From the NCBI GenBank assembly GCA_947685225.1, contig CANTUV010000011.1, forward strand, positions 62,608,501-62,672,500: a stretch of 64,000 nucleotides of DNA, read 5' to 3'. How positions within the stretch are numbered: position 1 is the stretch's first letter; each line of letters begins with the position of its first letter. Under the pieces are notes generated by a model. It was not told where the DNA came from, ran no database searches, and saw only the letters and a list, made by a program, of their open reading frames with translations. Both the position numbers and the translations under genes were made by a program. This DNA is from Garcia nutans. Taxonomy: Eukaryota > Streptophyta > Magnoliopsida > Malpighiales > Euphorbiaceae. This document shows positions 10,639 to 20,876 of this stretch, one piece after another.

Positions 10639-11388
10639 ATAGTCTCCCGCTAGTCTATTGACATTTATATCAAGATACAGTCAGGTCATGCATAAGAGCT
10701 CGACAAAGCTTAGTATGGAAGTGTGTGTGTTGTACCATGATGCTAGGATGCTAATGTGACGTCAAGAAAGACTTAAGTATGAAACTCGGCCAGAGAGCTC
10801 GAGAAGTGAAGGTACTATCAATAAGAACAGTATATTACCTTATTAAGCTTTGTGATAGAGCTAGCAAGATCATGAGTATATTCAACATAAAGATACCTTC
10901 TCGAGTAAGGCAATGCCGATGTAGCAATCCGAAGAAACATGACGAGCAGAATCTAATATGCTTTCTATGGCTGCCAAGGAAATTGGGAGAAAATATTTAT
11001 ATAAATATTTAAGGTATCAGTCAAATAATAACAAAAAAATAAAAACCAAAACCATCAATGCGCTTAGCAGTATTGTTATCTTATTTGAAGCATTATCAGT
11101 AAAAAGCGTCCATTTTCATAGCAATGATCTAAGCGATGTGGAAGCATCTAGTTCATGCATTTAAGCAAACATGTGGTGGTCACTCAGTAAATAACAATTA
11201 AATGACAAGAGTAACATGTTATAGGATTGTCAGGATTTCGCACCTTCAAGGGACGGATTGGAGATTGTTGAGTCTGAGATTGAAGTTAGATTTAGAATCG
11301 CAAGTTCTTCTGGTCGACCAAAAAGTTTTCTCTGTTACGGAGAAGCTTCGTGACATTCGGAAGAGCTGAAGGCAGTGATTTATAATTT
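10639..11388. other. Intergenic; possible lost 5' part of CNX3
   Basis: If CNX3 had a first exon with a mitochondrial presequence it should lie here on the minus strand. A higher-GC stretch at about 11225-11390 has short Ser/Arg-rich frames, including one starting at an ATG near 11362, but none is convincing. No other gene is recognised. Confidence 0.35.
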
Positions 11389-11813
11389 GAGGGTGTTTCT
11401 CAAAACTGAAGCTTTTCAGCTTATTGTGAATAAGTGATTTTTAGATTATAATCAGATTAAAAATAAGCAGTTAAGAGTTTCTGTAAACTAGTTAATAATC
11501 AGCTGATAATCAGTTTATAATCAGTTAAGTGTTTCTGTAAAATCAGCTTATAATCAGTTTTTAATTGCAGAAATTGTCAAAATGACCAAACTGTCCCTGA
11601 GTTTATTTATTGTATAAAAATGATTTTTTAAATGTCAATTCAAAATTTATTTTGCAATAATAATAATAATTATTATTATTTAATAATAATAATAATTTAT
11701 TTAATAAAATTTATTTAATAATAATAATAATTTATTTTTCAAAATTTATTTTGCAATAATAATAATAAAATTCATTTAATAATAATAATAATTTATTTAA
11801 TAAAATTTATTTG

Positions 11814-11851
<38 letters not shown>

Positions 11852-12064
11852 TTATTTAATAAAATTTATTTGGAATATTGAATATTAGGTAGGGATAGTA
11901 TGATATTTTATTTGGTCAAAATTGCTTAAAAAATAAGTGCTTAAAAAAAGTAGCAAAACCCAACTTTTAAAAAACTGATTAAAATCAGATTATAATCTAC
12001 TATTTAATATAAAAATTGCTTATAATCAATTTTGACCGGCTTTTAAGTTTTAAGAAACACTCTC
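11389..12064. mobile_element. MITE-like element with AAT-repeat core
   Basis: The ends read GAGGGTGTTTCTCAAAACT and, inverted from the other side, GAGAGTGTTTCTTAAAACT. Subterminal regions on both sides are rich in TTATAATCAG/CTGATTATAA motifs. The middle is a run of (AAT)n blocks separated by TTTATTTAATAAAATTTATT. There is no ORF. Subterminal repeats with such ends suggest a hAT-type non-autonomous element. No clear target duplication was found. Confidence 0.65.
11659..11857. repeat. Interrupted (AAT)n microsatellite
   Basis: At least four AAT tracts, the longest at about 11814-11850, lie within the MITE-like element and alternate with a repeated TTTATTTAATAAAATTTATT spacer. Confidence 0.85.
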
Positions 12065-12876
12065 TTTATGTTTGATTATTATGATGATCAATATTATTTT
12101 GTTTAATAAGATGTCATTTAAAAGTTGAAACCCCGCGAGCCATGGCAGCCTGATCTGCACTCTATCTCCTTGTAGCCACGAGTGCATGCGGGCAGCAGGC
12201 TGCACCTGGTTAGAGCCGGACCAAAATACAGGTTGTTTGTACTCTCTTTGATTAGTTCTGATTTCTTGAAAAAATTCCTAAAACATAAAAATATTTTTAA
12301 AAATACTTATTTTAAATATTTAATATTAAAATTTTTAATTTTAAAAAATCCCCATTTATAAAGATATATATCCAATATATCAAAATATCCCAACTTTCAA
12401 AAACATAAATTTAGTATATATCCAATATAGCAAGAATATACAAATGCTAAATATTTGAAAAAAAATAAAAAAAAGTCAAACATATATATATATGTTTGAC
12501 TTTTTATATCATTATTAGGTTTGTAATATCGTTATTTCTTACTTCTTAGTTATGAGCCTGATTTTTTAATTATATTACTGTCGTCATTTTGCAATAATCA
12601 ATTGGCAAAAGCAACAAGTAAATATTGACCAAAAAAAGCTACTAGTAAATTAATGTGATAAAATAAAAAACCAGTGTAATACCATTTTTTTCCCAAAGAG
12701 CTCAAGAATTAGAATCTAGTTTTTATTTTTGTTTATTTATTTATTTGGTTTCTACCACGGCTAGTGGAGCATGAAATATGTTTGCTAATAAAGAGAATCA
12801 TGATAATAGTTTTCTAATTGCATTTAGTCGGTTAATAATTAAAAAAAACAAACACAAAAAATAAAATATTACTAAA
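12065..12876. other. Intergenic 3' flank of CYP703A2
   Basis: AT-rich DNA that should include the CYP703A2 3' untranslated region near 12876. It holds a short GC-rich patch at about 12130-12230 and the palindrome at 12470-12505. No gene is seen. Confidence 0.5.
12470..12505. repeat. Perfect 36-bp palindrome
   Basis: The arms AAAAAGTCAAACATATAT and its inverse meet without a spacer. It could form a cruciform or hairpin; it may be the footprint of an excised or tiny inverted-repeat element. No function is visible. Confidence 0.8.
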
Positions 12877-14576
12877 TTAATGATACATATGATTAGCCAA
12901 ACGTGGCCTAGCCAATGCCAATAAAGGCTTGGCCTTGGGCATTGTCATGCCATAGACCTCAGTGGTATCAATATCTTGGTGTCTTAGCCCTTTCGGTGGA
13001 GCCCAGTCAAAGGAATGAAAGAGCCGCGCTAAAGCCATAAGCACCAAAGTCACCCCAAGTGGTGCTCCAGGACACTTTCTCTTGCCAGCACTAAACGGTA
13101 GTATCTTGAAATCAACTCCATGGCTTATCTCCACCCGGCTTCCATCGGTCAGCAAATGTCTCTCTGGCAAAAACTCATCAACATCAGCCCATACCTTGGT
13201 ATTTCGGCCTAGCCCATGAGTATTAATAAAGATACGAGTACCAGCCGGAATATGGTAGCCGTTGATTGTTGTGGCGTGTAGAGACTCATGAGGAATAAGA
13301 AAGGGCCCTGCTGGATGCATACGAAATGTTTCACGTACAACACAACGTAGGTAGTTTAAGTGGGACAAGTCCGACTCCTTGACCATTCTATTTGGGCCCA
13401 CTACATAATCAAGCTCTTTCTGAATCTTATGAAGGACATGTGGATGCTTGATCACTTCTGCCATTGCCCACTCATTTGTTACAGCTGAAGTATCTGTTGC
13501 AGCAGCTATCATATCCTGATAATAAAAACAAACACCATGGTATAATCAGAAATCGGGTATTTTCTATTTCTTTATCAGCTCAAAATTTAAATGTCTTTTA
13601 ATTATCTTTAGTCATGAATTGGCAATTTAAAGATGTAAAATTATAATGAATTAAGAGACAATATCACCTGAATGAGAGCTTTGATCTCTAAATCATCCAT
13701 TTGTTCATTCCCATCTTTGCCTGGTAATGATAATAGAACATCAACAAAGTCCATTTCTCCTTCTTCTCCAATTTGCTCTTCCTTCATTTGATGTCTTGCC
13801 TTCTTGTGTTCTTCAATAATTTTAGAGTGAAAATCATCTACTCTCTTCTCCACTTCCTTAATTTTGTTCTCGCATCCATAGGGGTCAATCCATCTCCAAA
13901 ATGGCAAATAGTCACCCAAATAAATCACGCCTAATAGCCTAAATAATTCGTGGGTTATGTGCATAAACTCCATTGCCTCTTGAGGCCCTGCTGATTCAGC
14001 TCCAAAATATTGTTTTCCTAACAACATTCTAGTCACATTGTTCATAGAAAATGCACCCAATACTTCTCTCAAGTTCACAGCCGTCCCACTTCGAGCCTTT
14101 GCCCAGACATCTCGAACCAGATGTTGCGCTTCATCTGCTCGGTGTTTAGCAAAAGACTCGAGTCTCTTTGTTGTTAATAAATGTTCCATACAAATTCTCC
14201 TCATCCGCTTCCAATTTCGGCCAAATGGGGCCAATGCCACATCACCACAACCATATGCGAGATGGACGGCAGCGAGAGTGCGTGGTCGGGAGGCAAAGAC
14301 GTCGTCTTGTCGAACGAGTATTTCACGTATGATTTCAGGATCGTTAGTGGTAATGGCATCAACGCTGCCAAGACGAAGGTAAACTAATGGCCCATATTTA
14401 TCACACAGAGAAGCTAGATCCCTATGAGGTAATTGGCCTAACTGAAGAAGATTGCCAAATACAGGCCATCTTGGCGGGCCTGGAGGCAGGCTTTGGGATT
14501 TTTGGTTTTTCCATTGAAAGAAGTGGACAAAGACAACTATAAAAAGAAAGATTGAAGAGAAGGTAATAAAATCCAT
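12877..14576 (-). CDS. CYP703A2: Cytochrome P450 CYP703A2, fatty-acid in-chain hydroxylase of pollen exine
   Basis: The coding exons are 13668-14576 (303 codons) and 12877-13515 (212 codons plus stop), joined across a 152-bp GT-AG intron, giving 515 residues. Visible P450 parts are: an N-terminal membrane anchor; the proline hinge LPPGPPRWP; the I-helix AAATDTS (about 307-313); ETFR (365-368); PERH (about 420); and the haem loop FSAGKRKCPG with Cys 451. Strings such as LPHRDLASLCDKYGPL, MRRICMEHLLTTKRLESF and EVYGMTMPKAKPL are diagnostic of CYP703A. The family hydroxylates lauric acid in-chain in the tapetal endoplasmic reticulum, supplying sporopollenin monomers; loss gives male sterility. 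Intron position and length fit the family. No lesion is seen. Tapetum-specific control is known for the family, not shown by this sequence. Confidence 0.97.
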
Positions 14577-15746
14577 AGAATGAGTCTTGAACTAATTACA
14601 ATAAGTTATATATGAAATTTCAAGAAATCATCTAAATAAATTCCATTAGCTTCAACTTTTTTCTTAAAATGCAAAAGATGATAATATTTATATGAAGAAA
14701 AACCACTGATTTTATTATTCTCTGCAATCTTTAAACCAAAAAAAATTTATTTTGTAATTTTAATTTTAATAGTAAGACATGTAGTATGCGTGATATGAAT
14801 TGTCGTTCATAAAACATTGTATTTGCATGACTTCCCAACCAATGAGTGTAGGTGCACTAGCCTCACTCCTAAATCCTAATTATGCAAAGAACCTATATTT
14901 CTCTTGTGCAAGCTTACAACATCCTATAAGCAAACAAATAAATTTCAAAAATTATTTAAATATATGATATTTTTGATCCATGGCCTCATCTGAGTTTTTT
15001 TTTTAAGTTTCTCACACTAATAATTTAGATGCTTATTTGAGATTTACGACACTCCGACACTTTAAATATAGTGAACTGTCTATACTGAAAATTTTTCAGA
15101 CACAAATATACACTCAACGCATATCAACTATAATTTTGTGAATATATTATTTTTTATTATTTTTTTAAAGCGAGAATGATATGAATATAATACGTATAAT
15201 GTGCAGTATAGACATATTTTAGAACACTTTAATATATTTTAGGGTATTTTAATATAAAATTTTATATACATAATATGTTGATATGCCCTGTTATAATCAT
15301 TAAGGTCAGATTATCGGGTTGGTGGAAAATATATGAGTATTATTAGTAAATAGATTGACTTTGTATACGTGAAATGTCCTTGGACAGAGACAAAGCCATT
15401 CTAAAAACTCAACGGCGTTTTAGTGATGAATACGTGTTATTCTCTCTTTCATATATGCACCCACACCCACATTCACTAGCATGCACCCAGATTGTGTGCT
15501 TCATGATTTTATCGTGCTTATGCCAAAATCGTTTAGTGAAATCATATTTATTTTCTAGCAATCCCTCTGCATTTATGTGCTGTTTTAATTGCAAAAAATT
15601 GGTAACTGATGGCAGGGCAAAGCATGCTTATTGGTACTGTTGTAAATTTTGAATTGATCTATTGTCTTTTCTATTATCGAATTATTGCCTTTTGGTGTTG
15701 GTAATCTGCAACTTTTCTGAAATTGTTGCTTCTGCTATGTTTTCAG
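14577..15746. other. Upstream region of CYP703A2 and flank of the KELP-like remnant
   Basis: This contains the presumed CYP703A2 promoter (reading leftwards from about 14580) and AT-rich DNA. I searched by eye for the missing DEK_C and first PC4 exons of the neighbouring KELP-like gene and did not find them. I cannot assign any regulatory site. Confidence 0.45.
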
Positions 15747-17076
15747 GAATTTGTTTGACAGCTGAACAATGGTCAGCGTTCAGGAATAGTGTTCCTTTAA
15801 TAGAAGAAGCCATTATTAAGATGCAGTCAAAATTCAGGTGATAATATTGTGATAGCATTTGAGTTCTGAAAATAGTTGATATTGAGCATAGTTGAAGCCC
15901 ATACAATTTTAGTAAAAGCATAAAAATTGTTTCTGTTGAGAAAACTGCACAGTTGATTTGGTAGTTGTTTTAGCAACAGATGATCGCTCAAGATAAATGC
16001 AATAGTTTTCTAATCAATGCCTGACATACCTTGCCTGCATTCCTCAAGTATTACATTTTTTATCAAGTATATATACCTGAATGAATTATTAACCAAGACA
16101 ATTTATCAATATACACTGCAGATCTGATCCTCATGGTGAAAACAATGAACAAGTCTCTAATGTGGTGACAGCTTCTGCTTCTGGTCAACTTAGTGGACAA
16201 GCCTCTAATTTTGTAACTGCTTCTACAACTCATGAACTTAATGGTCGAGTTTCTGATTCAGTGATTGCTTCTTCTCTTCATAAGCCTTTTCCTATTGAGA
16301 TCAACCGTTTTGATGGTAAGAATTATCTATCTTGGGCACCCCTGATGGAATTGTTCTTAAAGCAATTAAAGATTGCATATGTGCTCACTAATCCATGCCC
16401 TACTGGTGCTATAAGACCAGATGCAAGTTCTGAAGCCATTGCTCAAGCCAAAGCTGCTGAGCAAAAGTGGCTCAAGGATGATTATATGTGTCGCCACAAC
16501 ATCTTGGCTTCTCTTTCTGATGCTCTTTATTATTAATATTCAAAGAAGACTGCGAGTGCTAAAGAACTATGGGAAGAGCTAAAATTAGTTTACCTTTATG
16601 AGGAGTTTGGGAATAAGAGATCTCTAGTTAAAAAGTACATTGAATTTCAGATTGTAGATGAAAAACCAGTTTTCGTCCAAGTTCAAGAACTTAATGGCAT
16701 TGCAGATTTTATTGTTGCTACTGGAATTTTTGTCGATGAAAAATTTCATGTTAGTGCCATCATTTCCAAGCTTCCTCCATCATGGAAGGGCTTCTGCATG
16801 AAGTTAATGTGCAAGGAGTATCTGCGTTTTTGGATGTTGATGGATCGGTTAAGGGTGGAGGAAGAGTCTCACAACCAAGACAAGCAAGTGGAGCCTTCCC
16901 ACTCTCCATTCTTTAGTCATGCCAGGAATCTAGGACCAAGGATGAAAGAAATGAAGAAGCCGGGATTATATGGGAAGACATGAGAAACAGAGATAGATAA
17001 CAAGGGCTTGATCTGCTACTTTTGCGGGAAAAGGGGGCATTTATCTGAGCATTGTCGTAGCAAGAAACTTTACTAG
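15747..17076 (+). pseudogene. KELP/PC4-like coactivator remnant with copia-type gag domain and CCHC zinc knuckle
   Basis: Exon 15747-15837 lies between good splice sites and encodes the PC4 tail LTAEQWSAFRNSVPLIEEAI. It joins in frame to 16122-17076. That exon encodes a Ser/Thr-rich linker, a DUF4219/gag-type domain (FDGKNYLSWAPLMELFL, PPSWKGF) and a zinc knuckle, CYFCGKRGHLSEHC (C-x2-C-x4-H-x4-C), ending at TAG 17074-17076. The second exon stays in a single frame over about 318 codons but contains TAA at 16534-16536 and TGA at 16981-16983. These are what CAA and CGA would become by one C-to-T change. The DEK_C part and most of PC4 are absent upstream. PC4 plus gag plus knuckle proteins exist in plants as domesticated fusions (At4g00980-like, from memory), so this is probably a decayed host gene rather than a plain copia element. 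Confidence 0.72.
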
Positions 17077-18036
17077 GAGAATTCATATGCACTTGTGGTG
17101 ACAGAAGGGAACACAAAGCACAGTTGAATAGCCAGTAGATGTAAGGCCATTTTGAATTGTATCAAAGGAAATGCTAGGACCTCGCTGGTTAAGCTTGTGA
17201 CGAGAGGTTTATTCCTAGCTTGAGATCAGATCACTGGTCAACTACTGGTTGGGAATCGAAAGAGGAACATGCCTCCTATATGATCTGGTCCTAGGATTTG
17301 ATCCTGGTCAGCTTAGGTTTGAGCATGGTAGCTTTGGTGACTTCTGCATTAGTTTGTAAAATATCAAGTTGTTTTCAGACCAATCGTTGCAGAGCTTGTA
17401 AATTCTACTACTACTGCCAAAGCTTCTGCATGTTTTCTCTGTCTATGGGCCCTTCAAATGAACCTTCTCTATTAACCAAGGCTACTTCTGTCTTTCTACA
17501 GACGCAAGGCATTGTTCAATGGGCTTCATGCGAATTTGTATAGCTTCACAGGATTCATAATTCAAGTTGCCAAAAATGAAAAAGTAAATTAAGGGGATGT
17601 TTTTTTTTGTTGGTTAATCTAATAGAAATTCACAATAATGTTAAAGGGTCTTAAGACTCAATTTACTCCTAAAAAAACTGATAATCAATAAAAAATAAGG
17701 AAGAAAAATCTCATATGCCAATTGTAAATTAATTATTTGTCTGCTTGGTTTTAATGGAAAACCAATGGCAAACTGAGCTAATGATTTTCTGATTTAGCAA
17801 AATTTTGTTGACATGGAATCACATCAGTAGACCTTTTTTTTGATGGATTAAACAAAAGTCGTGGTAGAAAAATGAAAAAAAAAAACTTTATTTTCTATTC
17901 CCCAATATTTTAATGTCCTTCAGCAAATAGGACTCCAGTAGAATACATCAGCTCTTAGTGAAGGCAGTTAAAGCAAGGATGATGAATCACGGTATCATCA
18001 GCACAAAAACTAAACCAAAATTGCCCAGAGGAAGAA
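17077..18036. other. Intergenic
   Basis: Nothing recognisable. A short frame at 17298-17543 has no family features. The region separates two convergent broken genes. Confidence 0.5.
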
Positions 18037-20876
18037 TCAGGTTGCAACTAAGCAACCCTGACAACAATAACAGGCGACCAAAATACCAAGCACAGCTCCA
18101 GCAAAGACTTGTGATGGAGCATGTCCAAGAAGTTCCTTGAGCTTTCTTTGACTGATAGGATGCCCTTGAAACAGATCCTCAACTATCATATTGAGAACCT
18201 ATAGTTAAGTCAGGACAGATGTATGTTAGTTCCTGCGAATGCCAAGAGACTGAATGAATATTTAATGTTGGCAAGCTATCATTATTAGACAAGGAAAAAG
18301 AAAGTAATCAATTTTGTGTATCTTGGAAATGATTGAAGGAGATGCTATCATAATTCACCTAGCATAGAAGACATCCTATGCAATGAAGGAACATAAATTA
18401 GAATATGCAGGTTTATAAGGCAGATACAAAATAAAAAGTGAATTGAACTTCAATGCATTAGTTACTTATGGGTCTGAAGATGTTACTGCTTAGCCTACTG
18501 CCCCAAGGTTCAAGTTACAAATTACATGCCTGCTGGATGGCGAATCTAAGTACTGCTAAAAATATTACAAGGGGTACTTGTCTACTACAGTCTAGATAGA
18601 GACACCACTTTAAGATGAAAAAATCTAGTAATTCCAATTCACATTTACATGCAATGTTAATTACACTAGGCAGATAGTTCTCACTGTTGAATTACACCAA
18701 CAATCAATAGGCCTCCCAATATTTCACAGTTTATAACTTTTAACTATAAGAACTTGTAACATACACGTTCAACACTTCAACTTTGCAGTTGCAAACTATG
18801 CTCATTTTAAAGCTCTGACAAAAAATGGTAACACAAGTACTTTGACTCTTCATTTTACCCGAAAGCATTCATGTAGGAAAAGGATTCCCTGACTAAATTA
18901 GACACTTTCAAACTTCAAATTAGAAGGAAAATGTATGAAATTTTGAAGTAGGTGGAACCAACACCAAACACAACTGTATTGGATTCTCATACCCAAGTTT
19001 AGTCAACATAGATTGACACCATAAACCCAGCCAGAAAGTGCGAGATTAAGCATTTATTATGCATCATAACTAATTTGATATACAAAGTACTCTCCTATTC
19101 AAGCACATATAATGGAAGAAGACCATAATAAATCATCAGTGCCAACTTCAATTTGCACCAAAGAAAAAAAGATAATCATACAAGTTCACATCAAAAGGAT
19201 TCATGTTTTATGGATTTACTTTTTATAAAATGAAGCAGTACATAGTATCTAAGTAATAAGCAACATATTCAGACACCCCAGAGGGCTATCCAACTGAGTC
19301 CAAAAAATTTTGTTGTACACTGCATTACTTCCTAGCATCTAAAAGCTATATTCAATATTAATACTGAACTCTAGAGAAAAGCATTCAGCACTGAAACTTC
19401 TTATGATGGCAATGCCTTTGAAAGAGAGAAAGTCATGCTTCCCTCAAACTAGACTCCACCTTCTAGAATTAGCATGCAACACATGCCAGAATATGAATCC
19501 ATATATTCATCTCTATAAAAAAATAAACAAAACCGAACTCAGTTATTCATATACTAATAATAATTTTTAATTCATATGTTAATGTTATCGATTTATATTC
19601 GTATAATAATGAACAATTAAAATTTCATTTGTTATTTACTTACATTATTGTCAATAACAATCATAATTTGTAATTATCAAAAGTCAATTATTTTGGCCAG
19701 GGTAGATTTTTTGAAGTAATTGAACCATAACTGGAGACCAAAACATTTATTAATTACAAGTGCTTATCAGGAGTATCTACTATATGATGAAAAGCTAACA
19801 CCCCGTAAGTTCTTAATTATACCACATTCGGCCTATGCACTAATCCTGTCTCCGACCCTAGTCTAATTGGTTCACGCAATGCACTCACATCTCTCTAGCC
19901 AATCACATTAATCCTGGTATCCGTTGATCCAAAAAGACACTACATGGAAAACACATTTAGACCAAACAAACATTCCCGTTCATTAATACCACAAACAATA
20001 AAATCAACACGTACAGACATAGGACCATCACAAAGCCCTCCAGCAAATGTTAGGAAATGAGAACAAAAACAACAACAGCAATAAAAAAAATTATAATTTT
20101 CGCTTATAACAAAACAAAACTTACAAGACCCAAAAGGAAAAAAGAAAAGAAAAGAAAATCGTTCATTGCCTCAGCTTGCATTCCATCATGACGCCTAACA
20201 CCAATAGCATCATACATAACTATAAGGCTAAACCCCAAACAAACAGGAAATAACGAATCAGCCACCCCATGACACAGCGCCACTGATGTTGTCAAAGCAG
20301 TGCATAAAGCCGAGTGTGAAGAAGGCATCCCTCCAGAGGCAAACAGTATTCTCAAATCCTATTTCCTCTCCACAAAGAAATTCAAAATCACTTTTATTGA
20401 TTGGGCCAGAAACCAAGCCATCAATCCCGATATAAAAGTTGGGTTAGCTGCTAATGTTGCGACGAAAGGACTAATTCGGACCTTAGCGTTTGAAGTAATG
20501 ATTAATAAAGGCAACCCAAATGCTCCATTTTGCAAGTAATTTCCACTGCAATCATCGACTGCCTTCTCCGATTCCTCGCTGTATGCTTGTATTCGATAAA
20601 CCCATTTCTTTGTTTGTGAAGAAGCAACGCCCTTGACGCGTTGCAAGATTGGGACCAAAACCCCTAACGGGTCTAAAGAAAAGGTATTAACATGGAGTTT
20701 GGATTTTGAGGATTCGAAGGAGTTGTACGAGAAAAACAAATAGGAAAGGTTCTAAATTTGGTAAAAGAAGGCAACTTGAAGAATGAGAAGTGGTTATAAT
20801 AGAGAGGTTTAGTAATGGGATGTCTGGTATTGATATGGAAAGAAGTAAAAGAGAGTTTAAGGATTAAAGAGTCCAT
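18037..20876 (-). pseudogene. Plastid-type DUF212 (acid phosphatase/vanadium haloperoxidase-related) gene with disabling changes
   Basis: Minus strand. The frame starting at ATG 20874-20876 gives a transit-peptide-like N-terminus (Ser/Phe/basic rich). The body follows in another frame from about 20730 to 20170, joined to a last exon at 18037-18198. The body contains FSLDPLGVLVPILQRVKG, SNAKVRISPFVATLAANP, ASGGMPSSHSALCTAL and VMYDAIGVRRH; the last exon contains GHPISQRKLKELLGHAPSQ. This is the DUF212/VPR family; At3g61770 is the closest I recall. Three problems are seen: a one-base frame offset near 20680-20700 between transit peptide and body; TAG at 20359-20361 where the family has Trp (ERK-W-DLR); and an intron donor GAG|GCAATG instead of GT at 20169-20168. 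GC donors are tolerated, but the stop and the frame offset should abolish the protein. The biochemical role of the family is poorly defined. Confidence 0.8.

Noticed and set aside
14038..14387. Plus-strand ORFs opposite CYP703A2 exon 1
   Set aside because: They overlap well-conserved P450 coding sequence on the other strand and have no motif.
20359..20361. TAG in the DUF212 gene as a recoded or edited codon
   Set aside because: No known plant nuclear mechanism recodes TAG to Trp, and the gene has other lesions; loss of function is simpler.
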